Shown here in pieces: positions 10,988-23,187 of a stretch of 64,000 nt of DNA. The notes beneath the pieces are model-generated. The model had not been told where the DNA came from. It did not search any database and saw nothing but the letters and a program-made list of their open reading frames with translations. Source of the DNA: Merluccius polli (taxonomy: Eukaryota > Chordata > Actinopteri > Gadiformes > Merlucciidae); NCBI GenBank assembly GCA_030340625.1, contig JAOPHQ010002072.1, positions 1 to 64,000 of the forward strand. The letters are read 5' to 3'. The stretch's first letter is position 1. The number at the start of each line of letters is the position of its first letter. Position numbers and translations under genes: made by a program.

Positions 10988-13821
10988 TCACTTGTCGGCA
11001 CAGTCTGCACAGAGGACGTCCTTCCCCTTGGCCACGAAGCGCTTGTTGGCCAGGCCCAGGGAGCACCTCTTGCAGGTGAAGCAGTACTCGTGCCAGGAGC
11101 AGCCCTCGTACTTGACCACATTCACACCCTTACCAAACCCTGGGGGGGGGTAAAGAAAGTCATTGATTAGATTAGACAGAAACCAACCGACAGATCGACA
11201 GATCGATCCTCTGTCCTCTTGTCTGCATATATACTAGGTGAGGTTCTTTCAGACCTGTGATGGGGTTGTGGCAGCCGGCACACTTCTGGGCCACGGAGGT
11301 CTTGTAGCAGTCGACGCAGAAGACCTGGTCCTGGTGCTTGGTGAAGCTGGTGCCCACCAGAGGCTTGGAGCATGAGCTGCACACAAAACAGTGGCTGTGC
11401 CATGGTTCCTCCTGGTAGCTCACACCTCCTGAGGTGATGGGCTGAGGGGAGGAGAGGGGAGAGGGGAGAGGGGGAGGAGGAGTGGGAGAGGAGGAAAGGA
11501 TGGGAGAAGAGAGAACAGAGGAATAGGGATAGTTATTCATGTTTAATCATAACAAAACCGTTGTAAAGAAAACCAAATGAACAAAGATTTTAGAAACTAA
11601 ATCATTATTTTCCATCTACTTTTGTCTCATCTGTCAACATTAACTGTTAAATATCAGATTAAAACAGAATTTAAACAAGGACAACGCATCATAAACCACA
11701 ACATTGTATGGTTTGTCGAAAACACGCGTTCCCTGTTTGACAGTAAAGTACCTGTTTGCAGGCAGCACAGTGCTTAGCAAACTTCTTATCATGGCACGGG
11801 GTGCAGTAGATGTCACTTCCTTTGGAGAGGAAACTCTGCGATCCTATTGGCCGTTTACACTGGGAGCAGGTGAAGCACTCGTCATGCCAGGAGTTGCCTT
11901 TGTACTCCACACTCTCTGTGCCTGGGACAGAAAAACAGTATCATGTATATGCATGTATGTAGAAATAACCTTCTTATTGATTAAATGTACTGGTAACAAG
12001 TTTCCTATGCAACAAACACCATTCATGTACCAAAGACTACTTTACAGCATTAATAAAATCACCAAAACCACTATCTAGTACTATACCAGTATTATCTTCT
12101 ATTGCTACTATCTTACCTTCTCTCACCTCTCATCTCACCTTCTCTCCTCTCACCTCCCCTCACCTGATCTCACCTTCTCTCCTCTCACCTCCCCTCACCT
12201 GATCTCACCTTCTCTCCTCTCACCTCCCCTCACCCGATCTCACCTTCTCTCTTCTCACCTCCCCCTCACCCGATCTCACCCTTCTCTCCTCTCACCTCCC
12301 CTCACCCGATCTCACCTTCTCTCTTCTCACTTCCCCTCACCCGATCTCACCTTCTCTCCTCTCACCTCCCTCACCCGATCTCACCTTCTCTCCTCTCACC
12401 TCCCCTCACCTGATCTCACCTTCTCTCCTCTCACCTCCCCTCACTGATCTATCTTCTCTCCTCTCACCTCCCCTCACCTAATCTCACCTTTCTGTCATCT
12501 CACCTCCCCTCACCTGATCTCACCTTCTCTCCTCTCACCTCCCCTCACCTGATCTCACCTTCTCTCCTCTCACCTCCCCCCTCACCTGATCTCACCTTCT
12601 CTCCTCTCACCTCCCCTCACCTGATCTCACCTTCTCTCCTCTCACCCCCTCACCTGATCTCACCTTCTCTCTTCACCTCCTTCAATTATCTCTCATCCCT
12701 ACTGATCTCACCTTCTCTTTTCTCACCTCCCCCTCACCTGATCTCACCTTCTCTCCATCCCTCCCCCCTCCATGATCTCCCTTCTCTTTTCTCACCTCCT
12801 CACTGATCTCCCCCTTTCTCCTTACCTGATCTCACCTTCTCTCTTCACCTCCCCTACCCTGATCTCACCTTCTCTCCTCTCACCTCCCCTCACCCGATCT
12901 CACCATTCTCTCCTCTCACCTCCCTCACCCGATTCACCTTCTCTCCTCTCAACCTCCCCTCACCCGATCTCACCTCTCTTCCTCTCACTCCCCTCACCCG
13001 ATCTCACCTTCTCTCCTCTCTACATCCCCCTCACCTGATCTCACCTTCTCTCCTCTCACCTCCCCCTCCACCGCCGATCTCACCTTCTTCTCCTCTCACC
13101 TCCCCTTACCCGATCTCACCTTTCCTCTCCTCTCACCTCCCCTCACCTGATCTCACCTTCTCTCCTCTCACCTCCCCTCACCTGATCTCACCTTCTCTCC
13201 TCTCACCTCCCCTCACCTGATCTCACCTTCTCTCCTCTCACCTCCCCTTCTCTCGTCTTATTTCACCTTATGTCCTTCTCTCACCCCCCCTCACCTTCTC
13301 TCACCTCCCCTCACCTTCTCTCATCTCACCTCACATCTCCTTCTCTCAACTCGCCACACCTTCTCACATCACCCCTCCTCAACTGATCTCACCTCACCTT
13401 CCCCTCTTAACTCATCCCGGTTCACCACCTCTACCTGTAAAGGCCACCAGAGGGCCAGAGAGACACCCAGGTCCAAGTGTGTTTCATCCTCCTTTAGCAG
13501 CACTGACAACCTCTTCCCACTGTGTGTCTGTGTACACTATTTCCTCTATGTCCATACAGCACTATGGACCGCTCCCTACCGGCAGCGATGGCCTTGTAGC
13601 AGCCGTGGCAGCGGGGGCTGTCTTCTTTGGAGCAGCACTTCCCACACAGGACGCGCTCGTCCTTGGTGTTGAAGGGCTCCTTGGCCAGCGGCTTGTAGCA
13701 CTTAGCGCAGCGGAAGCAGCTCTCGTGCCAAAAGCGCCCCTTGTGGCTGAGCTCCTACAGCAAAGGTACAGAGAAATGTTCAAAATAATATTAACAATTA
13801 TAAATATAATAATAATAATAA

Positions 13822-13852
<31 letters not shown>

Positions 13853-13876
13853 AAGAAGAAGAAGAAGAAGAAGAAG

Positions 13877-13908
<32 letters not shown>

Positions 13909-15144
13909 GAAGAAGAAGAAGAAGAAGTAGCGCTGTACAATCAGATTAAAAGCAACAATAAAATACAAGTAGTAAGCATGACAAACAAACAAGAAAGCAC
14001 AACAAGAAAACGAATAAAGACAAAGAGAAGCATTTAGTGCAGGTAAGAAAGCTAAGGTAAGCAGAAGAACAAAGTGGGTCGGATGGTGGAGTCAAAGGGG
14101 TGAGTGACAAGGAGGAGATGGTAGCTTGACGCTGTGATGAACAGTTGAGTTTTAAGAGCTGATTTGAAAGAAGTGATGGAGTCCATTTCAATGTGTGTTT
14201 TAGCTAGGGCAGTGTTTCTCAAATGGGTAACGTGTGCGTGTGCGTTTTGAAGGATTGCAGGGGGTACTAGGGACATTTCTACACATCTGAATCTGAATAC
14301 CACCTTAATGACATTAAGTAAATCTAAAATACAAGTTCACGTTCTGTAAATCTTTCTAATGAATGACAACAGTCCTAAGTGAAGCACGAGCCCATGTACA
14401 TGTGTATAAATAACATGCACAGACAATTATCTATGTTCATCTTCATTTTCATTTTTTCCCTTTGTCAAAATATGTTGTGCTAGTGAAGGGGCACTTCAAT
14501 TAAATCGAAGTCTAAATCAATGATTTAGACTTCGATTTAGACTCCTCCTGTGTTCCTTCGCACGGTTCCTACCCTTGGATTTGAAGAGCTTTCCCTTCCC
14601 CTTCAGAAGGCTTGAGCTGAATTCACAGTCATGCGTACGCCCATGTTTGCGAAGATCCACTTTGTGACTCAGAGACATGACTCGGATTGCATTTATACTA
14701 TCTCGTCATGTTAACATGTACACAAGGGGGCAGTATAGCATTTCCAACTCCAAATGTACATGAACTGACGGGCAAAACCTGCGTATGTGTAGACGTGAGT
14801 AGTGACATGGATCTTTGCAGATATTCGCATATATGCAGGACGCAGATGTGTGATTTGGCCTTTAGGGAGTGTTGTGTAATGTGGGCCTGTGAAGCTTTTG
14901 GAGATTATAACTGTGATTAAGGTCTACACAAACAAAATTGACAAGATTTGACTTCAATACAAACTTTCCAACATACACACACACACACCTTTGATTCTAC
15001 CCCAATGGGTCGATGGCATTCGGCACAGGTGTTGGCACAAAACTCTGCGTGGCAGCGGACGCAGACGGGCCGGCCCTCGTTCCGGACGAAGCGCTTCCCG
15101 CCGAGGTCCTCGCGACAGTAGAAGCAGCGGGTGGTGTCTCCCAT
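10988..15144 (-). CDS. fhl1: Four and a half LIM domains protein 1
   Basis: Five coding exons: 15144-14989, 13754-13580, 11921-11752, 11441-11255 and 11139-10988 (stop TGA 10990-10988). All phases agree and total 279 aa; human FHL1 is 280. Exon 1 gives the half LIM domain (CFYC...CVRCHAEFCANTC) and the remaining exons give four complete LIM zinc-binding domains, with fragments such as GRFWHESCFRCAKC, SWHDECFTCSQCKRPIG, PWHSHCFVCSSC and SWHEYCFTCKRCSLGLANKR. The Cys/His zinc ligands are intact. FHL1 is a muscle-enriched scaffold acting at sarcomere, focal adhesion and nucleus. The start is the first ATG after a leader acceptor (CCTCCAG|GTTGCC). Its place between slc9a6 and adgrg4 matches human Xq26.3. 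FHL2-FHL5 are alternatives, but the GFGKG linker, length and synteny favour FHL1. Confidence 0.96.
12105..13335. repeat. 35-bp pyrimidine minisatellite, about 1.2 kb
   Basis: Degenerate tandem units of about 35 bp built from CACCTGATCTCACC, TTCTCTCCTCTCACC and TCCCCT (for example, one unit starts at 13144 and the next at 13179). The plus strand is almost entirely C/T. It lies in the fhl1 intron between coding exons 2 and 3, where the sense strand is purine-rich. The smaller ORF fragments inside are artefacts. Confidence 0.95.
13822..13928. repeat. (AAG)n microsatellite upstream of fhl1 exon 2
   Basis: About 35 AAG units; (CTT)n in gene sense, ending about 70 bp before the exon 2 acceptor. 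Confidence 0.95.
14503..14539. repeat. Perfect 17-bp hairpin in fhl1 intron
   Basis: AAATCGAAGTCTAAATC, a three-base loop, then its exact reverse complement GATTTAGACTTCGATTT. It is isolated, with no adjacent repeat. No pri-miRNA-length flanking stem was seen. Confidence 0.85.
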
Positions 15145-15208
15145 GGCAACCTGGAGGGGGAGAGGTCAAGGCTACAGTGCCACCGGGGCCAGGAGGGAGA
15201 GAGGGAGA

Positions 15209-15210
<2 letters not shown>

Positions 15211-15254
<44 letters not shown>
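15211..15254. repeat. (GA)n microsatellite
   Basis: About 22 GA units, which is (CT)n in fhl1 sense, some 60 bp upstream of the acceptor that precedes the fhl1 start codon. Confidence 0.95.
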
Positions 15255-15256
<2 letters not shown>

Positions 15257-15635
15257 TGATGTCAATCCCTGCTCACCGCAGCCTGGGTAAAACATCACTC
15301 AAGAATAGAGTTTACCGCACACTTGGCATGAGTGTGTGGGGAAACCAAATGGCAGAACATACTTGTGCTGCTTTACTTCAGAAGAAATAGGATTATAATT
15401 TTGTGTTTGGAAAAAAACATCATGCTAGTTAGTGGCTCTTAGAAAAAGAAAGAAGTTTAAGAGAGTTTGTGTGAGTATGAGTGTGTGTGCATGCGCGCAT
15501 GCACACACAGAATGCAGTATATTTGGTAACTAGGTTTGGTTACGATTATTTCTACATTAGGGTTTCCGCTAAATTACCGTGTGGAATTTTCTGGAACTTG
15601 TGTGGGAAGTGCATGTGCACATGTGAATACCATAT

Positions 15636-15638
<3 letters not shown>

Positions 15639-15683
<45 letters not shown>

Positions 15684-15772
15684 TGCTGCATGGCGGTGAA
15701 TAGGTACAAGAATGCCTGGAATGAATAATGTGGTGAGATCTGGAATGCTGACAGCTCTTTGACAAAAACTTG

Positions 15773-15804
<32 letters not shown>
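15639..15804. repeat. Paired (TG)n and (CA)n microsatellites
   Basis: (TG)n at 15639-15680 and (CA)n at 15776-15804 are mutually complementary and separated by about 95 bp, so together they form an imperfect inverted repeat in fhl1 intron 1. Confidence 0.9.
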
Positions 15805-15806
<2 letters not shown>

Positions 15807-16558
15807 TTAAAATGACCACTCCCTAGAAAACCGCAACCTATATAATTTAAAAAATGACATAACATGGACTTTGGTTTGACCCATTTTGAATATTTTAACA
15901 AACACGCCACACACACAAAAAAAAGTGCACTCTAATATAATATGCAATCTAATCCAGACTAATTCAGGCATCATTTTTTGAAAACTGTGTCAATCCCTTT
16001 TCAGATAGTTTAATAAAATGTAATTTAAAAATGATATAATATATAATTTTCTTGCATAAATACCCTCCCATCAGATTGAGATTCAAATTGTCATGTAGGT
16101 ATAACATGAATAAGTGATTGAATACATTTAATTTAGTCGGTCTTATAGAATAAGCCATCATTCTACATGTCAAAATACAGAATGGTCCCTTGACTGTTTT
16201 CAACACGACAGACAACGTCTCCAGGCACTACAACCATATTTAACAGTCCACATAACTCAAGTTACAGTTAACCAGATTGAGGCCTATTACATTTTACAAT
16301 CTCACATTTGAAGGGAACTTCCTGCATCTAGTAAATGTCACAATTGCTCAATCACTTCCTGTTTTTTCCAAAACCAGGAAATGGATGTAAGGTCACCAAG
16401 CCGTCGTCATGTGTATGTAGTCTGTCTTTAGTGCTGTAACTATGGAGCAGGAGGCTTCATCCCATACATGGCTACCAGCATGATCTAAATGTTATCTGAT
16501 GGATTCTGGAGCAAAACAATGAGCAGCAGGAAGCAAACCGGCGCCTGTCCAGCCAGAC

Positions 16559-16776
<218 letters not shown>

Positions 16777-17422
16777 AAAACAAGGTTTTAATAGTTTGTT
16801 TAAGATTTCCACTTCCAATATACAAGACCTTTCTAGATCACCATGGAAACTGGTTATTGGCTGAATAGGAAAAGTAGTCTTCGTAATTTTTACCAAATAC
16901 TTTTACCAACCAAATCAAGTTGACCAGATTCCGACACGATATCCTTATAACTTCTATATGAAAGAACAATAACAAGGAAAGCAAAGATATATAACTCATA
17001 CATTACCAAATCAACACACAGCTCTTCTCGGCTCTATTTCCATCACAACAGAGAATGAACGCTCTTGGAAATTATAGTGCTTTACCAAACTCAAACTTAT
17101 TTTCTTTTCAGGACCATTTTAATTACAAAGTGTTGGGTGCAGCTCCTCCCACCCAGCAGAAACCCACGGCAGCCACCGTACCCATAGCAACCACAGGGCT
17201 GTAAAAGACCTGCGAGCCAGAGGAAAACCCATAGAGGTGACATCATCTGGTGAGGAGGAGGTGAGGAGAAGTCTGCACACATGTTAAACATGCTAGAAGA
17301 GGGAGAGGGAGGACGACAGACAGACAGACAGACAGGGTCACATAGAGAGTAAAAAAGGCTGACTAGCAGATGGACTGCCGAAGCTGTCAGACAGACTGAA
17401 TGCCACGAGACAGACAGACATA

Positions 17423-17508
17423 TGGGGGGGGGGGGGGGATGGAGAGTAAAACAAACACTGTCCAGAAAATCAAATCACAAAATAAAGAATGGAGAAAAAG
17501 GAGAGAGC

Positions 17509-17554
<46 letters not shown>

Positions 17555-17689
17555 CAGAGAGAGAGACAGAGAGAGAGAGAGACAGAGAGGGACAGACGGA
17601 GAGACAGAGAGAGATCTATGCAAGCTGAGGCAACATACAACATGGTGTGCAAGTGAGACTGTGTGTCCGTGCAAATATGCAAGTGTGCG

Positions 17690-17724
<35 letters not shown>
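17423..17724. repeat. Poly-G, (GA)n/(GACA)n and (TG)n cluster
   Basis: A run of about 15 G at 17424-17438, interrupted GA/GACA repeats at 17505-17614 and (TG)n at 17693-17724, all within the fhl1 5' intron. Confidence 0.9.
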
Positions 17725-17725
<1 letters not shown>

Positions 17726-18469
17726 GGCATTAGCTTATTGCTGAAGAATTTAGTGGAAAGACGAGAAACAGGAAGTTTCTACCAGTATGGTGGAGTTGGC
17801 ACAGCCCACCCACCCACATACACTCACACACGTATCCCCAACACCGGTCGCCCCATCTTATATTTCGTTAAAAGCCTTGAACTGCTAATCTAACCTAACA
17901 GACCCGTGTTACAGTCTTCCTGCGATTAATGCGGGGTCCTCTTTTGTCCAATCAAACAGCGGAAAGTTGCAGTCTGGTCTGTCTGGGCTGGTTGTATGTC
18001 AGACTAAAACAGGGTTCATAAAAAGCAGAGATGTTTTTAATACCCTACCACACGTTTGTTGTTTGCGAAATATAACTCTTTGTCAAAGCCTACAGCCAAA
18101 TGTTGTGTTATGCTTACAGCAATGAGACGTTCAGCATGTAGTAACATAACTGAGGACAACTGTGCGGTATCTTGTGCAACGCCTTCAAAGGAATGATATC
18201 ATGACATAAAATCATACAATCATACATCATAAAAATGAATGAATTGTAAAAATAAATCAATAATTAATTTCCACCTCTTAGTTAGCATTTGTCACGCCAA
18301 AATCTATTGTGTGTGTTAAAATGTAGTAATAAAACAAAACAATGACGCCAACCAAAAAAATGTTAGTGGAAACACTGCTCTGCACAGACGAAGCTCTTCC
18401 TCTGTGGTCCTGCTTGCTTTTGTTTTGAGGGATTTAGCAGATTCTTGTATCCAAAGTGTTGTCTATATA

Positions 18470-18630
18470 CTGACAGACGTGTCATTAAGGAGGCGCAGGT
18501 AGGCATCTTGCCCAAAGATGCCTACAGGTTAAAGCTGCTGCAGACCATTGGGAATCGAATCCAGTACCTTTTGGCTGGGAGGGCCGGCTGGCTTGGACTC
18601 CCTAGCCCCTACACTACGCCTCTCTCTCGG
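18470..18630 (+). mobile_element. SINE-like fragment
   Basis: CATCTTGCCCAAAGATGCC, GGGAATCGAATCCAGTACC and CCCTAGCCCCTACACTACGC have the layout of a vertebrate SINE body, including a box-B-like GAATCGAATCC. No convincing A box or cloverleaf was found, so it is not a tRNA gene. Assignment rests on pattern recognition only. Confidence 0.35.
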
Positions 18631-19185
18631 TCATAAGGTCACTTGGTCACAACAGGGCAGCTGACATGGAGTCATCTGTGACCAATTTCGAAATAATCCA
18701 TGACCAATTATGTGTATGTGTGTGTGTGTGTGTGTGTGGGTGTTGGCACTGAGCACACATTATCAACATTAACAATCTTTCCATCGCACATCCACCCAAC
18801 ACACACACACACACACAGAGTCTTGCATTGCTGTTTCACAACCGTGGCGGGATGTGACATCACATACCCAAACACAGTAAATCTACTGTGTTTGATTTGA
18901 TTGGATGTCAGTAAACGGCGTGGCCAGGTGACCATCTCCCCCCTAGCGGTGTGTGGAGGTACAAGACCCACGACCTCAACGTCACCTTCCCTCCTGCAGC
19001 CAGTGACACTACTGTTACCATGGCATTAGACGACACACTTTCATTGTGCGATGATGTATTCTATGGTACATATGAGGTCATGGTGATTGGTTGAGCGTGC
19101 ACAGATGAGACGTTGTTTAGCCAGGCCAACGCACTTCCACTTCATCTGCAAAGTCAGATGGCTGGATGAACATCGGTGGGGCCAC

Positions 19186-19240
19186 GGCCCCCGGTCCGGA
19201 CACGGCCCCCGGTCCGGACACGGCCCCCGGTCCGGCCACC
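19186..19240. repeat. 18-bp GC-rich tandem repeat, three copies
   Basis: CACGGCCCCCGGTCCGGA is repeated three times head to tail, a CpG-rich island in an otherwise AT-rich intron of fhl1. Confidence 0.85.
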
Positions 19241-19778
19241 GGTTTCACCCCTGGTGAAACGTCTGACGCCAAACGTCTGTCATCCTGCTCCTACTAACTA
19301 CTAACATTTCCACTTCCAACATTTCACCATTATTTAAACTAAATAAATATTGATTATCAGTATATTCAGTATATTATCAATTTAGGGATCCATCACCAAC
19401 GCTTGGTGGTGATCCTTCCTCTCCTCTAGTGATGGAGGAGATGATTTCTGCTTCAGGCGTTTCTCAGGTACTATTTCCAAATAAAAGCTGTCAACTCTGA
19501 TCTCACTAAATAGAGGAAGTGTGAGGAAATACGTGTTCCTCATATGAATCGAATATATTACGTCATAAACCATTCAAAGTCACTAGATATTATAGTTATA
19601 AACATTATAAAAAAGTGAACACTGTATTTACTTCACTTAATATTGAACAACAGTGATGGAGCAAAAGTGGCAGTTTTTATTTCCCTAAAACAAGTTTGTG
19701 TAAAAGAGATGAGAAAGGCCTTTAGTCTATAGTCCCTTAGTAGTACAGAATAGCAATAGCTTGAGAAAGGACAGAGAG

Positions 19779-20060
19779 AGTGAGTGAGTGAGTGAGTGAG
19801 TGAGAGAGTGAGTGAGTGAGTGAGAGAGAAAAATAGCAGCACAGGAATTTTAATTGATCTTAGCGGTGCATTTTTCAGCTTCAGTGGGGTTTTTTTCCCG
19901 GTTTTCTGAAGGAGGAAAAAAAAACAACCTTTTAACCTAAAACAGATTTTGAGGAAAAGTCTTCCAGGAGTCACCGTGTTCAACTGCTGCGGAGCTGCAG
20001 TGAGAAAGTGCACAGGGACAGACAGACAGACAGACAGACAGGCAGACAGGCAGGCAGACA
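19779..20060. repeat. (GTGA)n and (GACA)n microsatellites
   Basis: Tetranucleotide GTGA units at about 19782-19825 and GACA/GGCA units at about 20020-20060. Confidence 0.85.
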
Positions 20061-20211
20061 GACAAGACAAGACAACGCCCCAGACAGCTTCAACATTTAC
20101 TTATCTTGAGAAATTAAACCTTTTTAATCATCTGGTTCAGCCACATGGGCTCAGTCCAACTCTGAGCGCACTCATGTGCGCGTTAACCCTGTAAGCGCAC
20201 TACTTCTCCAC

Positions 20212-20213
<2 letters not shown>

Positions 20214-20293
<80 letters not shown>
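20214..20293. repeat. (TA)n microsatellite
   Basis: About 40 TA units, some 140 bp downstream (gene sense) of the fhl1 leader exon. Confidence 0.97.
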
Positions 20294-20295
<2 letters not shown>

Positions 20296-20433
20296 CCATC
20301 TATGTGAAGGAGAGGCAAATCAAGAGAAAACGCAACAACCGCCAACTGTAAAGGTTCCCGGGTCCCGGTCCGGGTTCGAGTCCCTCATAATGAGGTGTAA
20401 CATCTGATGGTAACATCTGATCTCAGGACTTAC

Positions 20434-20650
20434 CGCAGGTAGGATGGCGGCCGGCGTGGGTCTCGTCTGACCAGCTCCCCTCGCGGTCTGGTCCTCAGTG
20501 CGTGGGAGTCAGGGAGGGTTTCCTACTCCCTACTCTCCTCTCCTCCTCCTCTCACTTCCCCCCCAACGCCCTCCCTCGCTTGACAGTGTGATACAACAAC
20601 CACTGACCAATTGAAGGCAGCACTCCTAGCAGCCCCCCTTATAAAGGGAT
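20434..20650 (-). promoter_or_regulatory. fhl1: fhl1 promoter and noncoding first exon
   Basis: On the minus strand a TATA box (TTTATAAG, about 20638-20645) is followed by a GC-rich stretch and a strong donor (GCG|GTAAGTCC) ending at 20434. Transcription would start near 20,610 and the leader would splice to the acceptor just before the fhl1 ATG at 15,144. The element lies only about 0.2 kb from the likely slc9a6 poly(A) site, so fhl1 is packed directly behind slc9a6. This is inferred from motifs, not from transcripts. Confidence 0.6.
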
Positions 20651-20849
20651 GTGTGCGCTGTGATGAGGGTTTCTGCAGGGGGACGTGGGCTGCACTGCGC
20701 ATGCGCCCCTGGCTCGGTCCGCACCGCTCAGTACCTTAAACGGGTCATTTAACACCCATGTGTTACCTAACGGAGGGAGGGGGGGTGTTGAACCAATCAC
20801 GAAATATACTAAAACATTTAAAAAATGAAATAAGTCGCAATGATTTCCA

Positions 20850-23187
20850 CAACAGAGTGATGCTGTACTTTTATTCACACTGGCACAAGTTCAAATTCTG
20901 AGATCCCCGCCCCCCCAGCCCCCCATCACATCTCAGTTCACATATGAAAGATATTCACAGATGTTGCAAAATGTGCTGTTGACACAAAAGTCCCAAACAT
21001 TGAAATGCATTCACAAGAGTAAGCGTACTTCTTATATACAACAGTGTTTTTTTCTTTGGGGTGACCATGAAGTCAGACCAGAAGTTTCCGTTACAAATGA
21101 CACTTTTTTTTAATTTAGTTTCATTTTGAACTGTGAACCATTTCTTTCCTGCATGCCTTAAACAGCCCTATAGACGAGGAGGTGGGTTCAATGACAACAC
21201 AAAAACACAGGTGAAGTAAACGGAAACGTTAAATAGTCGAAAAGCAAAAGTATAGGATTATGTCGTTTAATTCATGTTCTGGTCATTTTGTATTGACCGT
21301 AATATTGGGAAAGCTGATGGCTGATAGAAAATATCCCCCCTTTCAAATTCAGTTGAGGTAGGGAAAGAGAAAAATAACTTTACATTAAAATATTTCCACT
21401 GTTTCATTACAATAAATTGATATTTACATTCAATAGCCTATTTGAAACAAAAATAAATAAATAGAAATAGGACCATATTTGGAAGCCACTGAATTAAAAT
21501 TGCTAATAACCTGAGTAATATTAAACAGGATCATTGGACAGTAGAACATGTTTTATGAAGTGGAGAGTTTAGACGGTAACGCCACTTTGAAGAAATCATT
21601 GAGCGAATCATTGAATCATTGTCTATGGAGGAACACTATGAATCATTGTTAAAAAGGGTCGCCTTACACATGAGCAAACCAAATATGTACAAGACAAAAT
21701 AAAGGTTAATTCTCTACAGAGGCACTTTGAATCAAAACAGTCCGATCAGCCCTCAAAGTCGTCTTCGAAGAGGATATGTGTGTGATGTCACACTTTGCAA
21801 AGACTTGGCAGTTGCTTAGTCAGGGAAAAGTTTAAACGATACAACAGAAAAAATGGAAACAAAACCAAAAACCAAAAATAAACATTACATTAATCCAAAT
21901 AACTCAGACAAGAGTGCACTCATTACTACACTCTCATTAGTATACGTTAGTCAGACGAGAAGCACGAGTGATCAGCGTCCATTAGTCACTGCTACAGTTT
22001 GCCACACGTCGCTCTTTACTAGCTGACATGTACCTCGTCTCAAAGCCCATGTGGAGAGACAGCTTCCCTCTCTTGCTTTAGTTTGTTCTCTTTCCGGTAA
22101 ACAGAGTAGGCTTTCAAACTCTTTACAGTCTGGATATTTCAATACGCCCACTGTATAATGCAATACATTACAAATTATCATTAGGAGGTGACACAGCAAA
22201 ACACACACACGAACACAACTTAACTACATCAAATAAATAAATAAATAAATATAGAATTTATGTCATTTGTGTCGATAAATAAATAAATGAATCGGTAGAT
22301 TAGGAGTGAAAGTCAAACGTAGTAGGGAGGAGTTCAAATGGTACTGTTGAATCATTAGCTATGAAGTTCAATTGTTAACCGATTAGTTTAGTAGTTTACT
22401 AGTACTAAAAAAGAATGATCTTCCCTTGTTACGTCCTCACCCAATCACAATCAATATGTACCTCCAGCCCCATTCTCATCTGCCAATTGGCTTAAAAAGG
22501 AAGTTATTATTATATCCAATGGCGTGAGATTGCACTTCAAAGTCCTCCTTGGAATGTGATTGAGTCACGGGCCGTGTGTTGTGAACTACAGCATGCTCAG
22601 TGCTGTCAGCTTGTGTTACTCAAAGCTATGCTGGGTTACAAACACACCGACCCACTGAGCCTCAAATTGACGCCAATGTCAATGTGGTCGAGCAGAAAAG
22701 AGACAAAATCTACCGATCTTGCCCCCCTTAACAATACTAAATCTGCATTCATGTTGATTTGAGAAAGCAGATACACTCAAGATGCACATGACAAAAAAAT
22801 AAAATAATACCTTGTATTGGACGATATTCATGCCTTCCTTGCAATATTATTATATACTACTTATCCTGGAGAAATAAATCTCTTGATTTACTTTTCTGGA
22901 AGATTTATTTTACTTCTGAGGTTATTTTATTGTGACATCTGAGCCACAAGCCTTGGTACCATTGATCTACATTTTAACATGCTTTATTTAGTGCTGATAA
23001 GGTCTCATTTGTCCACTGTAAAAAGCACTAATCCTATCCAAACCTAAAATCCTCAGTTTTACCCAGAGGCAACACATATTCAAACACCTAGCGGTCCGGT
23101 GAAGAACTAGCAGACTCAAACAGCTTGGTGATAACCCGGTGCACGTACGTAGCAGTAGTTCATGAAATGTGTTGGGAAGGACCGCGT
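20850..23187 (-). other. slc9a6: Probable 3' UTR of slc9a6
   Basis: No coding exon lies between the slc9a6 stop and the fhl1 promoter. A minus-strand AATAAA at 20870-20875 could end a 2.3-kb UTR, and others near 22.9 kb could give shorter forms. The stretch is AT-rich and free of obvious transposons, as expected for a long conserved-type UTR. Confidence 0.5.
20870..20875 (-). terminator. Candidate slc9a6 polyadenylation signal
   Basis: AATAAA on the minus strand (within GTGAATAAAAGTAC), the last such signal before the fhl1 promoter. Confidence 0.4.

Noticed and set aside
13479..13992. Poly-Arg and poly-Phe frames near fhl1 exon 2
   Set aside because: They are the (AAG)n microsatellite read with an antisense shadow of exon 2.
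17097..17291. Possible alternative fhl1 leader exon
   Set aside because: The GC-richer patch lacks a clear donor in the right position, so it was left out.
20355..20392. GGGTTCGAGTCCC, a tRNA box-B-like motif
   Set aside because: No A box, acceptor stem or cloverleaf could be drawn around it.
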